Below are positions 9,385-17,649 of a DNA stretch of 49,789 nucleotides, one piece after another (positions within the stretch are counted from its first letter, which is position 1; each line of letters begins with the position of its first letter). The stretch lies in assembly GCA_902826565.1 (NCBI GenBank), contig CADEFF010000026.1:1-49789 (forward strand), written 5' to 3'. Under the pieces are notes generated by a model, which worked only from the letters and a program-made list of their open reading frames with translations, did no database searches and was not told the DNA's origin. The translations under genes were made by a program, and so were the position numbers. The stretch comes from an uncultured Rhodospirillaceae bacterium (GTDB lineage: Bacteria; Pseudomonadota; Alphaproteobacteria; Dongiales; Dongiaceae).

Positions 9385-10497
9385 ATGAGCGAGACGATCG
9401 CATCACCGCGCAAGACGGAGGCCGCCGCGCCGGCACGCGCCCTTGACGCGCGATACTATACGGACCCGTCTGTCTGGCAGCGAGAGACCGAGACGCTCCT
9501 CGCGCGAAGCTGGCAGTTCGCCACCCATGCATCGGCGGTTCCGGAGCCCGGCGACTATGCGACCTTCAGCGTCGCCGGCGAGGACCTCTTCATTCTCCGC
9601 GGCAAGAACGGCGAGCTGCGCGCCTTCTACAATGTCTGTCAGCATCGCGCGCATCAGCTTCTGAAAGGCAGCGGCAAGCTCGCCGTCGTCGTCTGCCCCT
9701 ACCACGCCTGGAGCTACGATCTGGAGGGGCGGCTGCGCGGCGCGCCCAATTCCGACAGTGTGCCGGATTTCGACCGCTCCAAGATTTGTCTGACCGAGGT
9801 CAGAACCGAGCTCTTCTGCGGCTTCGTCTTCGTGAACCTCGATTCCGATGCCTGCCCGATGGCGGAATGCTACCCCGGCGTCGAAGCGGAGCTTCGCGCC
9901 TACCTGCCGCAGATCGACCGCCTGAGGCCGCTCGAATGGGTCGAGGTTCCCGAAGCCTGCAACTGGAAGGTCTCGGTCGAGAATTATTCCGAATGCTACC
10001 ACTGCACCCTGAACCACCCGACCTTCGCCAAGGGAGTCATCGAGCCGAAGAGCTACGACATCCAGCCCCAGGGCTATTGTCTCCGCCACAGGACGCGGAG
10101 CGCCGATCTCGACCGGCTCACCTACCCTGTCGATCTTTCGGTGCCGCATGCCGACGAGTATTCGTCCTGGTACCTCTGGCCGATGTTCTCTTTCCAGGTC
10201 TATCCCGGAAATACGCTCAATACCTACCACTGGCGCGCCGACACCCACGACCGCTGCACGGTGTGGCGAGGCTGGTTTACTGTCGATGGCGCGGAGAACG
10301 AGACGATCCGCAAGCTTGCAGCGCAGGATCGCGCCACCACGGTGGAAGAGGACATCCGCATCGTCGAAGCCGTTCAGCGCGGGCTGCGGAGCCGGGGCTA
10401 TCGTCCCGGTCCCCTCATTCTGGATCCTCGCGGCGGACTCAATTCCGAGCACTCCATCGCGGCGCTCCATCACTGGATGCGAGAAAGCGCCGACTGA
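9385..10497 (+). CDS. Rieske non-heme iron oxygenase, quaternary-ammonium demethylase type
   Basis: This 370-residue protein is the terminal oxygenase alpha subunit. The Rieske 2Fe-2S site is C85-x-H87...C104-x2-H107. The mononuclear iron ligands are H206 and H211 (ECYHCTLNH) and D323 (EEDIRIVE). E203 sits where many relatives have a bridging Asp. This glutamate-bridged pattern with nearly the same numbering is what I recall for carnitine oxygenase CntA, and the GbcA/Stc2 betaine and stachydrine demethylases are close relatives. The start is ATG 9385, preceded by GGGAG and 1 base after the previous stop. No dedicated reductase gene is beside it, so electrons may come from elsewhere or from the upstream flavoprotein. 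The exact substrate is not resolved. Confidence 0.88.
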   Translation: MSETIASPRKTEAAAPARALDARYYTDPSVWQRETETLLARSWQFATHASAVPEPGDYATFSVAGEDLFILRGKNGELRAFYNVCQHRAHQLLKGSGKLAVVVCPYHAWSYDLEGRLRGAPNSDSVPDFDRSKICLTEVRTELFCGFVFVNLDSDACPMAECYPGVEAELRAYLPQIDRLRPLEWVEVPEACNWKVSVENYSECYHCTLNHPTFAKGVIEPKSYDIQPQGYCLRHRTRSADLDRLTYPVDLSVPHADEYSSWYLWPMFSFQVYPGNTLNTYHWRADTHDRCTVWRGWFTVDGAENETIRKLAAQDRATTVEEDIRIVEAVQRGLRSRGYRPGPLILDPRGGLNSEHSIAALHHWMRESAD

Positions 10498-10533
10498 AGG
10501 GATGTTCAGGCGAAGCCAAGATGTTAAGGACCG

Positions 10534-10560
10534 TCTAGCGAAATAGACATATTTTCTAGA
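10534..10560. promoter_or_regulatory. AT-rich inverted repeat, possible operator
   Basis: TCTAG (10534-10538) and AAATA (10541-10545) are mirrored by TATTT (10550-10554) and CTAGA (10556-10560) around GACA. It lies 37 bases after the Rieske gene and about 100 bases before the SDR remnant. The low-GC composition and lack of a T-run argue for a protein-binding site rather than a terminator. It may have controlled the now-broken genes downstream. Confidence 0.4.
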
Positions 10561-10657
10561 TCGCCGAGTTAAATTGATGGCAGTGACAGCTGTATGTCTA
10601 TAATTCCGGACGGCGCCCATAGATGAGCATGTCGCCCGATTGAAAGTGGGAACGGCT

Positions 10658-10707
10658 ATGGCCGACCGTCCAGTCGCAATCGTTACCGCCGCGGGTAAAG
10701 GCATCGG
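10658..10707 (+). pseudogene. SDR dehydrogenase remnant (N-terminus only)
   Basis: From ATG 10658 the frame reads MADRPVAIVTAAGKGIG, the start of a short-chain dehydrogenase with the TGxxxGIG-type dinucleotide loop. Homology stops there: the frame ends at 10778-10780 after 40 codons, and from about 10708 the DNA matches a different gene family in another frame. This is the 5' stub of an SDR gene cut by a deletion that joined it to the M24 remnant. Confidence 0.65.
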
Positions 10708-10964
10708 GAAGAGTTCCACAAGAATGCCTATAGCTGCGTCATTCACGGCGTGGGGATGTGCGACGAGTATCCGCAGGTGAAGCCCGCTTTCGCGGACCGA
10801 CCCCTTATGAGGGCATCCTCAGCGAAGGCATGATGATCTGCGTCGAAAGCTACATGGGCTCTGTCGGGGAACGCGACGGCGTTAAGCTCGAGCAGCAAGT
10901 CCTGGTCACCAAGGATGGTTGCGAGATTCTGTCGACCTTCCCGATGGAGGAAACGCTCGTCTAA
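10708..10964 (+). pseudogene. M24 (Xaa-Pro peptidase/creatinase-type) remnant, frameshifted
   Basis: Frame 1 from 10708 reads EEFHKNAYSCVIHGVGMCDEYP, containing the HGxG metal-site motif of M24 enzymes. After about 10790 the match continues in frame 3 as YEGILSEGMMICVESYMG and KLEQQVLVTKDG, with the two metal-binding glutamates, to a TAA at 10962-10964. So only the C-terminal third is left and it carries a frameshift. M24 enzymes of the DoeA/creatinase branch often sit with osmolyte and betaine catabolic genes, which fits the neighbouring demethylase genes. The following 189 bases up to the next gene show no further gene. Confidence 0.75.
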
Positions 10965-11153
10965 ACGCCCGGATGCGCGATGGCCGGCGGCCTCTGTCGC
11001 CGACCGCTGCCTGTGCGCGAGGTTCCGCGCCCGGGGCGCCAGCCTGGGGCCATCCGCCGCGGCGCTGCGGCCCACGGTCACTGGCCGGGCAGCTTTCGCC
11101 CCGCTATCCTGCCGCCGCCCGTCAACCCGCCGACGCCTCTCAGGGAGATCGCC

Positions 11154-11621
11154 ATGACCAGCCGTATCGACACCCTCCTCGCCGACAAGAAGATCGAGCT
11201 GCCGAAGGCGGCGGCGCCGGTCGCGAACTACGTGCCGGCGGTGATCGTCGGCAATCTCGTCTTCACGGCGGGCCAGGTCACGGTCTGGAACGGCGAGTTC
11301 AAGTTCGTCGGCAAGCTCGGCAAGGAGTTCGGCGTCGAGCAGGGCCAGCAGGCGGCGCGGCTCTGCGGCCTCAACGTCCTCGCCCAGCTCAAGGCGGCGC
11401 TCAATGGCGATCTCGACCGGGTGAAGCGCGTGGTGAAGCTCGGCGTCTTCGTCAACTCGACCGCCGATTTCACCGACCAGCCCAAGGTCGCGAACGGCGT
11501 GTCCGACCTGATGGTCGAAGTGTTCGGCGATGCCGGCAAGCATGCCCGCACCGCAGTCGGCGTCAATGTGCTGCCGCTCAATCTCGCGGTCGAAGTGGAC
11601 GCCATCTTCGAGATTGCCTGA
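11154..11621 (+). CDS. RidA family protein (enamine/imine deaminase type)
   Basis: This 155-residue single-domain YjgF/YER057c/UK114 protein forms trimers in its family. R132 in HARTAVG aligns with the conserved Arg of active RidA proteins, so 2-aminoacrylate-type enamine hydrolysis is plausible. The protein is longer at the N-terminus (MTSRIDTLLADKKIELPKAA) than E. coli RidA, as in many alphaproteobacterial members. A good ribosome-binding site (AGGGAG) lies before ATG 11154. It stands alone between gene debris and a convergent TPR protein gene. Confidence 0.88.
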   Translation: MTSRIDTLLADKKIELPKAAAPVANYVPAVIVGNLVFTAGQVTVWNGEFKFVGKLGKEFGVEQGQQAARLCGLNVLAQLKAALNGDLDRVKRVVKLGVFVNSTADFTDQPKVANGVSDLMVEVFGDAGKHARTAVGVNVLPLNLAVEVDAIFEIA

Positions 11622-11642
11622 GACGCCAGGCGCATCTCGGGC

Positions 11643-12497
11643 TCAGGAGACCGGCACCTCGCAGCCCGGTTGGATCGGCAGGTCGCCGGTTGTGCCGTCC
11701 GGCAACGCGCCGGCGGGAACCGGCGGATCGGCGAGGCCGCGGGCGAGGCGGTCCGCCATGGCCGCGCGCCATCCGGCGGCGCCCACCCCATGCAGGAAGT
11801 CGGCGCCGTTGCTGCTGAGGAGCGTCGGATCCTCGGCCAGCACGAGGGCATGACGCCACTGCAGCTCGGCCTCGCGCGCATTGCCGATCCGCCAATAGGC
11901 GTCGCCGAGATGCGCCGCGACCTCGGGATGGCCGGGGTCGCGCTTCGCCGCCTCGCAAAGCGGCGGCACGGCTTCGTAGTAATGCCCCATCTGATAGAGC
12001 AGCCAGCCGAGCGAATCGAGATAGGCCGCAACCTCGGGCGCCGAGCGGACCGCCGTGGCGATGAGCGCCGCCGCCTCGCCGAGGCGCCGGCCCTGGCTCA
12101 GCCATGAATAGGCGAGGTTGTTCATCGCGTTGATCTCGCCGGCATCGACCGCCCGCTGATACCAGCGCTCGGCGAGATCGGGATTCTGCGGCAGGCCGAG
12201 ACCGAAATCATACATGTAGCCGAGCAGGTCCTGCGCCGGCGGATAGCCCGCCTCGGCCGCGTTCGAGACATAGCCCGACGCAATCGCATCGTCGCGCGGC
12301 ACGCCGAGTCCGTTCGCATGGATGAGGCCGAGCGCATAGTTCGCCTCGGGATCGCCGGACCGGGCCAAAGGCTCGAACAGCACGAGGGCGCGCGCATAGT
12401 CGCCCGCATTGTAGGCAGCCCAGCCATCCTCCAGCGCGTCGCCGAAGGCAGGGCGAAGCGAGGCGATGAGCAGGATGAGCGCCAGCAGCCGCTTCAT
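11643..12497 (-). CDS. Exported Sel1/TPR repeat protein
   Basis: This 284-residue protein has a signal peptide (MKRLLALILLIASLRPAFG). Helical repeats follow: Sel1-like units in about residues 40-125 (ANYALGLIHANGLGVPRD, AQDLLGYMYDFGLGLPQN) and TPR-like units in about 125-225 (YLDSLGWLLYQMGHYYEA, VAAHLGDAYWRIGNAREA). Such repeats mediate protein-protein contacts, so this is probably a periplasmic scaffold. The final part ends PGCEVPVS. No enzyme motif is seen. It converges with ridA and is divergent from the GNAT gene. Confidence 0.82.
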   Translation of the reverse strand: MKRLLALILLIASLRPAFGDALEDGWAAYNAGDYARALVLFEPLARSGDPEANYALGLIHANGLGVPRDDAIASGYVSNAAEAGYPPAQDLLGYMYDFGLGLPQNPDLAERWYQRAVDAGEINAMNNLAYSWLSQGRRLGEAAALIATAVRSAPEVAAYLDSLGWLLYQMGHYYEAVPPLCEAAKRDPGHPEVAAHLGDAYWRIGNAREAELQWRHALVLAEDPTLLSSNGADFLHGVGAAGWRAAMADRLARGLADPPVPAGALPDGTTGDLPIQPGCEVPVS

Positions 12498-12627
12498 GGC
12501 CTCATGCTATCATGCCGCCTTTCGGCGACGCATCCGCGCGACGGCGATGGGCCGCACTTGTCGCCCGTCCCTTCCCTACCCATCCTCTTCGCGGGAGATT
12601 GTCGAACCTGGAGGACGGAAGGCGAAA

Positions 12628-13794
12628 ATGGCCGACGGCGGCGAGCCTTATCGGATCCGGCTGGCGAACGGCGTCGGTAGCCTCGCAGCCGAGGCGTGGG
12701 ACGCCTGCGCCGGCGACGGGAATCCCTTCCTCAGCCATGCCTTCCTGACCGCCCTCGAGGATAGCGGCTCGGTCGGCGGGAACAGCGGCTGGTCCGCACG
12801 CCCGCTTCTCGTCGAGGACGCGAACGGACGCCTGCTCGCCGCGGCGCCGCTTTATGTCAAATCCCATTCCTACGGCGAGTATGTGTTCGACCAGGGCTGG
12901 GCGCAGGCCTATGAGCGCGCCGGCGGCCGCTACTATCCGAAGCTGCTGGTCGCCGTGCCCTTCACGCCCGTGCCCGGCCCCCGGCTTCTCGTGCGGCCGG
13001 GCGCCGAGGCCGCGCGCGCCGCGACGCTTCTGGTCGAGGGGCTGGTCGCCGTCGCAAAGCAGCTCGAGGTCTCCTCGCTCCATGCGAATTTCGTCGGCCC
13101 CGAGGATGCGGCGGCGCTCGGCGGCGCCGGCTTCCTGCTGCGGCACGGCCATCAATATCACTGGCGCAACGATGCCTATGCCGATTTCGAGGGCTTCCTC
13201 GGGGCGTTGACCGCGCGGAAGCGCAAGGCGATCCGCAAGGAACGGCGCGAGGTCGCGGAGAGCGGCATCCGGTTGCTGCGCCTCACCGGCCAGGCGATCG
13301 AGCCGCGGCACTGGGCCGCCTTCTTCCGCTGCTACATCGCCACGAGCGAGCATAAATGGGGGCATCCCTACCTCACCCGGCGCTTCTTCGAGCTGCTGGG
13401 CGAGCGCATGGCCGATCGCGTGATGCTGGTGATGGCGGAGGATCGCGGGCGGTCGGTTGCGGGCGCGCTCAACCTCATCGGCCGCGACCGGCTCTATGGC
13501 CGCAACTGGGGCTGCGACGGCGACTACCGCTTCCTGCATTTCGAGGCCTGCTACTACCAGGCGGTCGAATTCGCGATCGAGCGGGGGCTTGCGGTCGTCG
13601 AAGCGGGCGCGCAGGGCGAGCACAAGATCCAGCGCGGCTATCTGCCGGTCGAGACCACCAGCGCCCACTGGATCGCCGATCCGCGATTCCGCGACGCCGT
13701 GGCCGATTTCCTGCGGCGCGAGACGGCGGCGATCCGCGCCGAGATCGCCGGCCTCGGCGATTACAGCCCGTTCCGGAAGGAAGGCCAGGGCTGA
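12628..13794 (+). CDS. FemAB-like GNAT family N-acetyltransferase (DUF482 type)
   Basis: This 388-residue protein belongs to the peptidogalycan/DUF482 family of GNAT-fold proteins found widely in proteobacteria. Characteristic stretches are NPFLSHAFLTALEDSGSV near the N-terminus, FDQGWAQAYERAGGRYYPKLL, RKRKAIRKERRE in the centre, and the C-terminal EAGAQGEHKIQRGYLPVETTSAHW. The biological substrate of the family is not established. ATG 12628 is chosen because GGAAGG lies 5 bases upstream and the protein then has the usual family length. It converges with clpA across a shared hairpin. Confidence 0.85.
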   Translation: MADGGEPYRIRLANGVGSLAAEAWDACAGDGNPFLSHAFLTALEDSGSVGGNSGWSARPLLVEDANGRLLAAAPLYVKSHSYGEYVFDQGWAQAYERAGGRYYPKLLVAVPFTPVPGPRLLVRPGAEAARAATLLVEGLVAVAKQLEVSSLHANFVGPEDAAALGGAGFLLRHGHQYHWRNDAYADFEGFLGALTARKRKAIRKERREVAESGIRLLRLTGQAIEPRHWAAFFRCYIATSEHKWGHPYLTRRFFELLGERMADRVMLVMAEDRGRSVAGALNLIGRDRLYGRNWGCDGDYRFLHFEACYYQAVEFAIERGLAVVEAGAQGEHKIQRGYLPVETTSAHWIADPRFRDAVADFLRRETAAIRAEIAGLGDYSPFRKEGQG

Positions 13795-13817
13795 ACGCGA
13801 CGCCCCGAGACCAAATG

Positions 13818-13853
13818 AAAAGGGCGGCCCTCTCCCGCGGGAGAGAGCCGCCC
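13818..13853 (-). terminator. Terminator between convergent GNAT and clpA genes
   Basis: GGGCGGC (13822-13828) pairs with GCCGCCC (13847-13853) around an inner perfect palindrome TCTCCCGCGGGAGA (13831-13844). On the minus strand the stem runs into CCCTTTTC, so it best serves clpA. It may also slow transcription from the GNAT gene. Confidence 0.75.
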
Positions 13854-13872
13854 CTTCCGGATCCGGGGCAGG

Positions 13873-16203
13873 CTATTTCGCGAGTTCGGGCTCTTTCGGC
13901 TCCGGCGAGCGGTGCTTTCCGCCCTCGCCCTCGCCGGCGCGCGGCGTCTTCGCCTCGACGAAGCTGAAGACAAGGCGCCCGTCCGCGACCTCGACCCGCG
14001 CCGTGCCGCCCTTCTCGAGCTTGCCGAAGAGCAGTTCCTCGGCGAGCGGCTTCTTGATGCTGTCCTGGATGACGCGGGCGAGCGGCCGCGCACCGAACAG
14101 CGGGTCGAAGCCCTTCTTGGCGAGCCAGTCGCGGGCCGCTTCCGAAAGCTCGATCGTGACGTTGCGGTCGGCGAGCTGGACCTCGAGCTGCATCACGAAC
14201 TTGTCCACCACCCGCGCCACGATCTCCGGCGTGAGGTTGCGGAAGGTGATGGTCGCGTCGAGCCGGTTGCGGAACTCCGGGGTGAACATGCGGGTGATCG
14301 CCTCCGCATCCTCGCCTTCCCGCGTTTCCCGACCGAAGCCCATGGCTGTCTTGGCCATTTCCGCCGCGCCGGCGTTGGTGGTCATGATCAGGACCACGTT
14401 CCGGAAATCGACGGACTTGCCGTTATGGTCGGTGAGCTTGCCGTGATCCATCACCTGCAGCAGCAGGTTGAAGAGATCGGGGTGCGCCTTCTCGATCTCG
14501 TCCAGCAGCAGCACCGCATGCGGATGCTGGTCGATCGCATCGGTCAGGAGGCCGCCCTGGTCGAAGCCGACATAGCCCGGCGGCGCGCCGATCAGCCGCG
14601 AGACGGTGTGCCGCTCCATATATTCGGACATGTCGAAGCGGATGAGCTCGATCCCGAGCGAGCGGGCGAGCTGGCGCGCCACTTCGGTCTTGCCGACGCC
14701 GGTCGGACCGGAGAAGAGGTAGCTGCCGATCGGCTTCTCGGGCTCGCGCAGGCCCGCGCGGGCGAGCTTGATCGCGGCGGCGAGGGCGGTGATCGCGTCG
14801 TCCTGGCCGAACACCATGGTCTTCAGGTCGCGTTCCAGGTTCTGCAGCACCGATTTGTCGTCGCGCGAGACGCTTTTGGGCGGGATCCGCGCCATGGTGG
14901 CGATGACCGCCTCGACGTCCTTCACGGTGATGGTCTTCTTGCGCTTGTGCTCGGGCAGCAGCATCTGCGCCGCCCCCACCTCGTCGATCACGTCGATCGC
15001 CTTGTCGGGGAGCTTGCGGTCGTTGATGTAGCGCGACGCGAGCTCCACCGCGGTGCGCACGGCGTCGGCCGTGTAACGGACACGATGATGCTTCTCGTAA
15101 TAGGGCTTGAGGCCCTGCAGGATCTTGACCGCGTCCTCGAGGGTCGGCTCCTGCACGTCGATCTTCTGGAAGCGCCGGACGAGGGCCCGGTCCTTCTCGA
15201 AATAGTTCCGGTACTCCTTGTAGGTGGTCGAGCCGATGCAGCGCAGCGTCCCGCTCTGGAGCGCCGGCTTCAGCAGGTTGGAGGCGTCCATCGCCCCGCC
15301 CGAGGTCGCGCCGGCGCCGATCACCGTATGGATCTCGTCGATGAAAAGCACCGATCCCTCGGTCGCCTCGAGCTCGGAGAGCACCGCCTTCAGCCGCTCC
15401 TCGAAATCGCCGCGATAGCGCGTGCCGGCGAGCAGCGAACCCATGTCGAGCGCGTAGATCGTGGCGTTCTTCAGCACGTCCGGCACCTCGCCCCGCACGA
15501 TGCGGCGCGCCAGGCCCTCGGCGATGGCGGTCTTGCCGACGCCCGGATCGCCCACATAAAGCGGGTTGTTCTTGGAGCGGCGGCAGAGGATCTGGATGGT
15601 GCGGTCGATCTCCGCCTCGCGGCCGATCAGCGGGTCGATCTTGCCGGCGCGGGCCTTCTTGTTGAGGTCCACGCAATAGGCGTCGAGCGCCTCGCTGCCG
15701 GTCTTGGCGGTCTTCTCCTGCTGCGTCTCGGCGTCGGCGCCGTTGACGCGGCGCGTCTCGGTCTTGGCGCGGCTCTTGGCGATGCCGTGGCTGATGTAGT
15801 TGACCGCATCCAGCCGCGACATGTCCTGCTCCTGCAGGAAATAGACCGCATGGCTCTCGCGCTCGGAGAAGAGCGCGACGAGGATGTTGGCGCCCGTCAC
15901 CTCCTCGCGGCCGGAGGACTGCACATGAATGGCGGCGCGCTGCAGCACGCGCTGGAATCCGGCGGTCGGCTTCGCGTCGCGCGGGCTCGGACCGACCAGG
16001 TTGGATAGCTGATTGTCGATATAGTCGACGATCTCGCGCTTCAGCCGCTCGACGTCGAGATTGCAGGCCCGCATGACGGCGACCGCGTCCTGGTCGTCGG
16101 CCAGCGCCAGCAGAAGATGCTCGAGGGTCGCGAAATCGTGCCGTCGCTCGTTGGCGTAGGCGAGCGCCCGGTGCAGCGTCTGTTCCAGATTGGGGGACAG
16201 CAT
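13873..16203 (-). CDS. clpA: ATP-dependent Clp protease ATP-binding subunit ClpA
   Basis: This 776-residue Hsp100 unfoldase feeds substrates to ClpP. It shows two N-terminal Clp repeats (about 1-140) and AAA domain 1 with Walker A GDPGVGKT (about 218) and Walker [12 protein letters not shown] domain 2 has Walker A GPTGVGKT (about 499) and Walker [14 protein letters not shown]. No long coiled-coil M domain is present, which separates ClpA from ClpB. A ClpP-binding loop of the IGF type is represented by MGF in AAKTAMGF-like context. The gene lies 7 bases downstream of clpS, the usual operon. Confidence 0.97.
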   Translation of the reverse strand: MLSPNLEQTLHRALAYANERRHDFATLEHLLLALADDQDAVAVMRACNLDVERLKREIVDYIDNQLSNLVGPSPRDAKPTAGFQRVLQRAAIHVQSSGREEVTGANILVALFSERESHAVYFLQEQDMSRLDAVNYISHGIAKSRAKTETRRVNGADAETQQEKTAKTGSEALDAYCVDLNKKARAGKIDPLIGREAEIDRTIQILCRRSKNNPLYVGDPGVGKTAIAEGLARRIVRGEVPDVLKNATIYALDMGSLLAGTRYRGDFEERLKAVLSELEATEGSVLFIDEIHTVIGAGATSGGAMDASNLLKPALQSGTLRCIGSTTYKEYRNYFEKDRALVRRFQKIDVQEPTLEDAVKILQGLKPYYEKHHRVRYTADAVRTAVELASRYINDRKLPDKAIDVIDEVGAAQMLLPEHKRKKTITVKDVEAVIATMARIPPKSVSRDDKSVLQNLERDLKTMVFGQDDAITALAAAIKLARAGLREPEKPIGSYLFSGPTGVGKTEVARQLARSLGIELIRFDMSEYMERHTVSRLIGAPPGYVGFDQGGLLTDAIDQHPHAVLLLDEIEKAHPDLFNLLLQVMDHGKLTDHNGKSVDFRNVVLIMTTNAGAAEMAKTAMGFGRETREGEDAEAITRMFTPEFRNRLDATITFRNLTPEIVARVVDKFVMQLEVQLADRNVTIELSEAARDWLAKKGFDPLFGARPLARVIQDSIKKPLAEELLFGKLEKGGTARVEVADGRLVFSFVEAKTPRAGEGEGGKHRSPEPKEPELAK

Positions 16204-16210
16204 GGGCGGG

Positions 16211-16537
16211 CTACTCCTTCTCCAACGTGCATTGCAGCGGATGTTCGTGCTTGCGAGCGAAGTCGATGACCTGGTTCACCTTGGTTTCTGCCACCTCGTA
16301 GGTATAGACCCCGCAAACGCCGACGCCCCGGCGGTGAACATGCAGCATGATTCGCGTCGCGTCCTCGCGGGTCTTGTTGAAAAAACGCTCCAACACATGC
16401 ACCACGAACTCCATCGGGGTGTAGTCGTCGTTGAGCAGAAGCACCTTGTACATCGAGGGCTTCTTCGTCTTGGCCTTGCTCTTGACGACGATCCCCGTCT
16501 CGCGATCGTCTCTGTCGTTCCTGTCGGTCCCGCTCAT
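16211..16537 (-). CDS. clpS: ATP-dependent Clp protease adaptor ClpS
   Basis: This 108-residue N-degron adaptor delivers N-end-rule substrates to ClpA. The core starts [21 protein letters not shown] and ends [10 protein letters not shown], with the NDD and H/M pocket residues of the family, after a variable charged N-terminal arm. An AAGGA sequence directly abuts the ATG at 16537, leaving no spacer, so translation may be weak; no better in-frame start is evident. The 256 bases upstream contain a CCATATATT stretch that could be a -10 region on the minus strand. Confidence 0.95.
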   Translation of the reverse strand: MSGTDRNDRDDRETGIVVKSKAKTKKPSMYKVLLLNDDYTPMEFVVHVLERFFNKTREDATRIMLHVHRRGVGVCGVYTYEVAETKVNQVIDFARKHEHPLQCTLEKE

Positions 16538-16793
16538 TCCTTGCCCGACCTTCGTTGTCAGGCGTTGGTCATTGCCCGAGCCGTCGATTGGCGCCCCTAA
16601 TATATGGAATTGCCGCAGCGCGGTAAAAGGGCCGTTGCCGTCGGGGCTCCATCACGACTTTGCGCGCGCTTCTTGAAGCAATTCTTAGCGGCCGCCGCGG
16701 GCGACGGGCCGCGGGCGCCATGGCCGGTAGTTTCGTCGGCGTAAGCGGGAGGCAGCGGCGCTCGCCGGTCGGCGCGATGCGACCGGCGGGCCG

Positions 16794-17498
16794 TCATCGC
16801 GGCGTCCCGCCGAGGCCGTCGGCCTCGATGGTGATGAGGAATGGCGCGTCGCTGCCGCTCTCGCCCGTGCGGCCCGGCGAACCCGCATAGTCGCCGCCGC
16901 CGACGCCGCGCGGCTCGTTGATCGGGCGACCGGTCTTGTCCCTGGCGAAAAGGAAGGCCGGCACGGTCATCGCGCGGAAGCGGTCGGAGGGGTAGCGCCA
17001 GGCGCCGAACTTGTGGACGCCGTCCTGGCAGCCGCTCGCCACCCAGTAGAACTGGGTGGAGGAGAAGCGGTCGCCGACGGGCGGCGCGCCGAAGCCGTCC
17101 AGATCGAGCCGCGACCGGAAGGCGGCGAATTCCTCGGGTGTCAGCCGCGCCTGCGACTCGTCCCAGCGGAACATGCCCATCGGATCGTCGAGCCGGAAAT
17201 CCAGCAGGTTCGTGGAGGCGCCGCGCGCCCGGGCCAGGAGATAGGCGCCGCCCGCGCCATCCGCCGTGATCTCGTAGATCCGCACCTGCTCGGAATAGCG
17301 CGCGTTATAGACGAGGCGGTAGCGGTCGAGCGATCCGGCCGCGCAGGCGGCGCGGATGTCGCCGCCGTCGAGCAGGCTGAACCATTGCAGCCGCCGCTGG
17401 ATCGGATCGTTGAAGTCGCCGTGATAGGCGCAGCCGCCGATCGCGAGGGAGAGCGCCACACCAAGCCAGATGCGCACAGGTCGGTGATAGGGGCGCAT
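16794..17498 (-). CDS. Putative lipoprotein of unknown function
   Basis: The 234-residue product starts with a lipoprotein signal (WLGVALSLAIGGC, lipobox Cys at about 23), so it is probably anchored to a membrane on the periplasmic side. The mature part has no motif I recognise. It is rich in aromatic and acidic residues (FRWDESQARLTPEEFAAFRSRL). Its C-terminal tail is Gly-rich and probably disordered (RGVGGGDYAGSPGRTGESGSD). It is divergent from dacA across 151 bases. Confidence 0.7.
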   Translation of the reverse strand: MRPYHRPVRIWLGVALSLAIGGCAYHGDFNDPIQRRLQWFSLLDGGDIRAACAAGSLDRYRLVYNARYSEQVRIYEITADGAGGAYLLARARGASTNLLDFRLDDPMGMFRWDESQARLTPEEFAAFRSRLDLDGFGAPPVGDRFSSTQFYWVASGCQDGVHKFGAWRYPSDRFRAMTVPAFLFARDKTGRPINEPRGVGGGDYAGSPGRTGESGSDAPFLITIEADGLGGTPR

Positions 17499-17649
17499 TC
17501 GAATGAGGGGCGGGTGCGGTCGGGTCCGTGCGTTTCGACGGTCCGACGTTAAAGCATTCTTAAAGAGCTTGCTATTATGTTGACCGGAATACTGAGATTT
17601 TTTATCTTCTCGAATCGAGTCGCGACGGCGAGGCGGCCGGGAGCGAGGG

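Noticed and set aside
6756-9413. Long minus-strand open frame opposite the flavoprotein gene
   Set aside because: It is a shadow of the plus-strand oxidoreductase; the protein is Arg/Asp/His-rich without domains, and its end runs into the LysR gene in another frame.
11154-11621. The RidA gene as part of the demethylase operon
   Set aside because: It is separated from the Rieske gene by about 650 bases of gene debris and has its own good ribosome-binding site, so a link is not supported.
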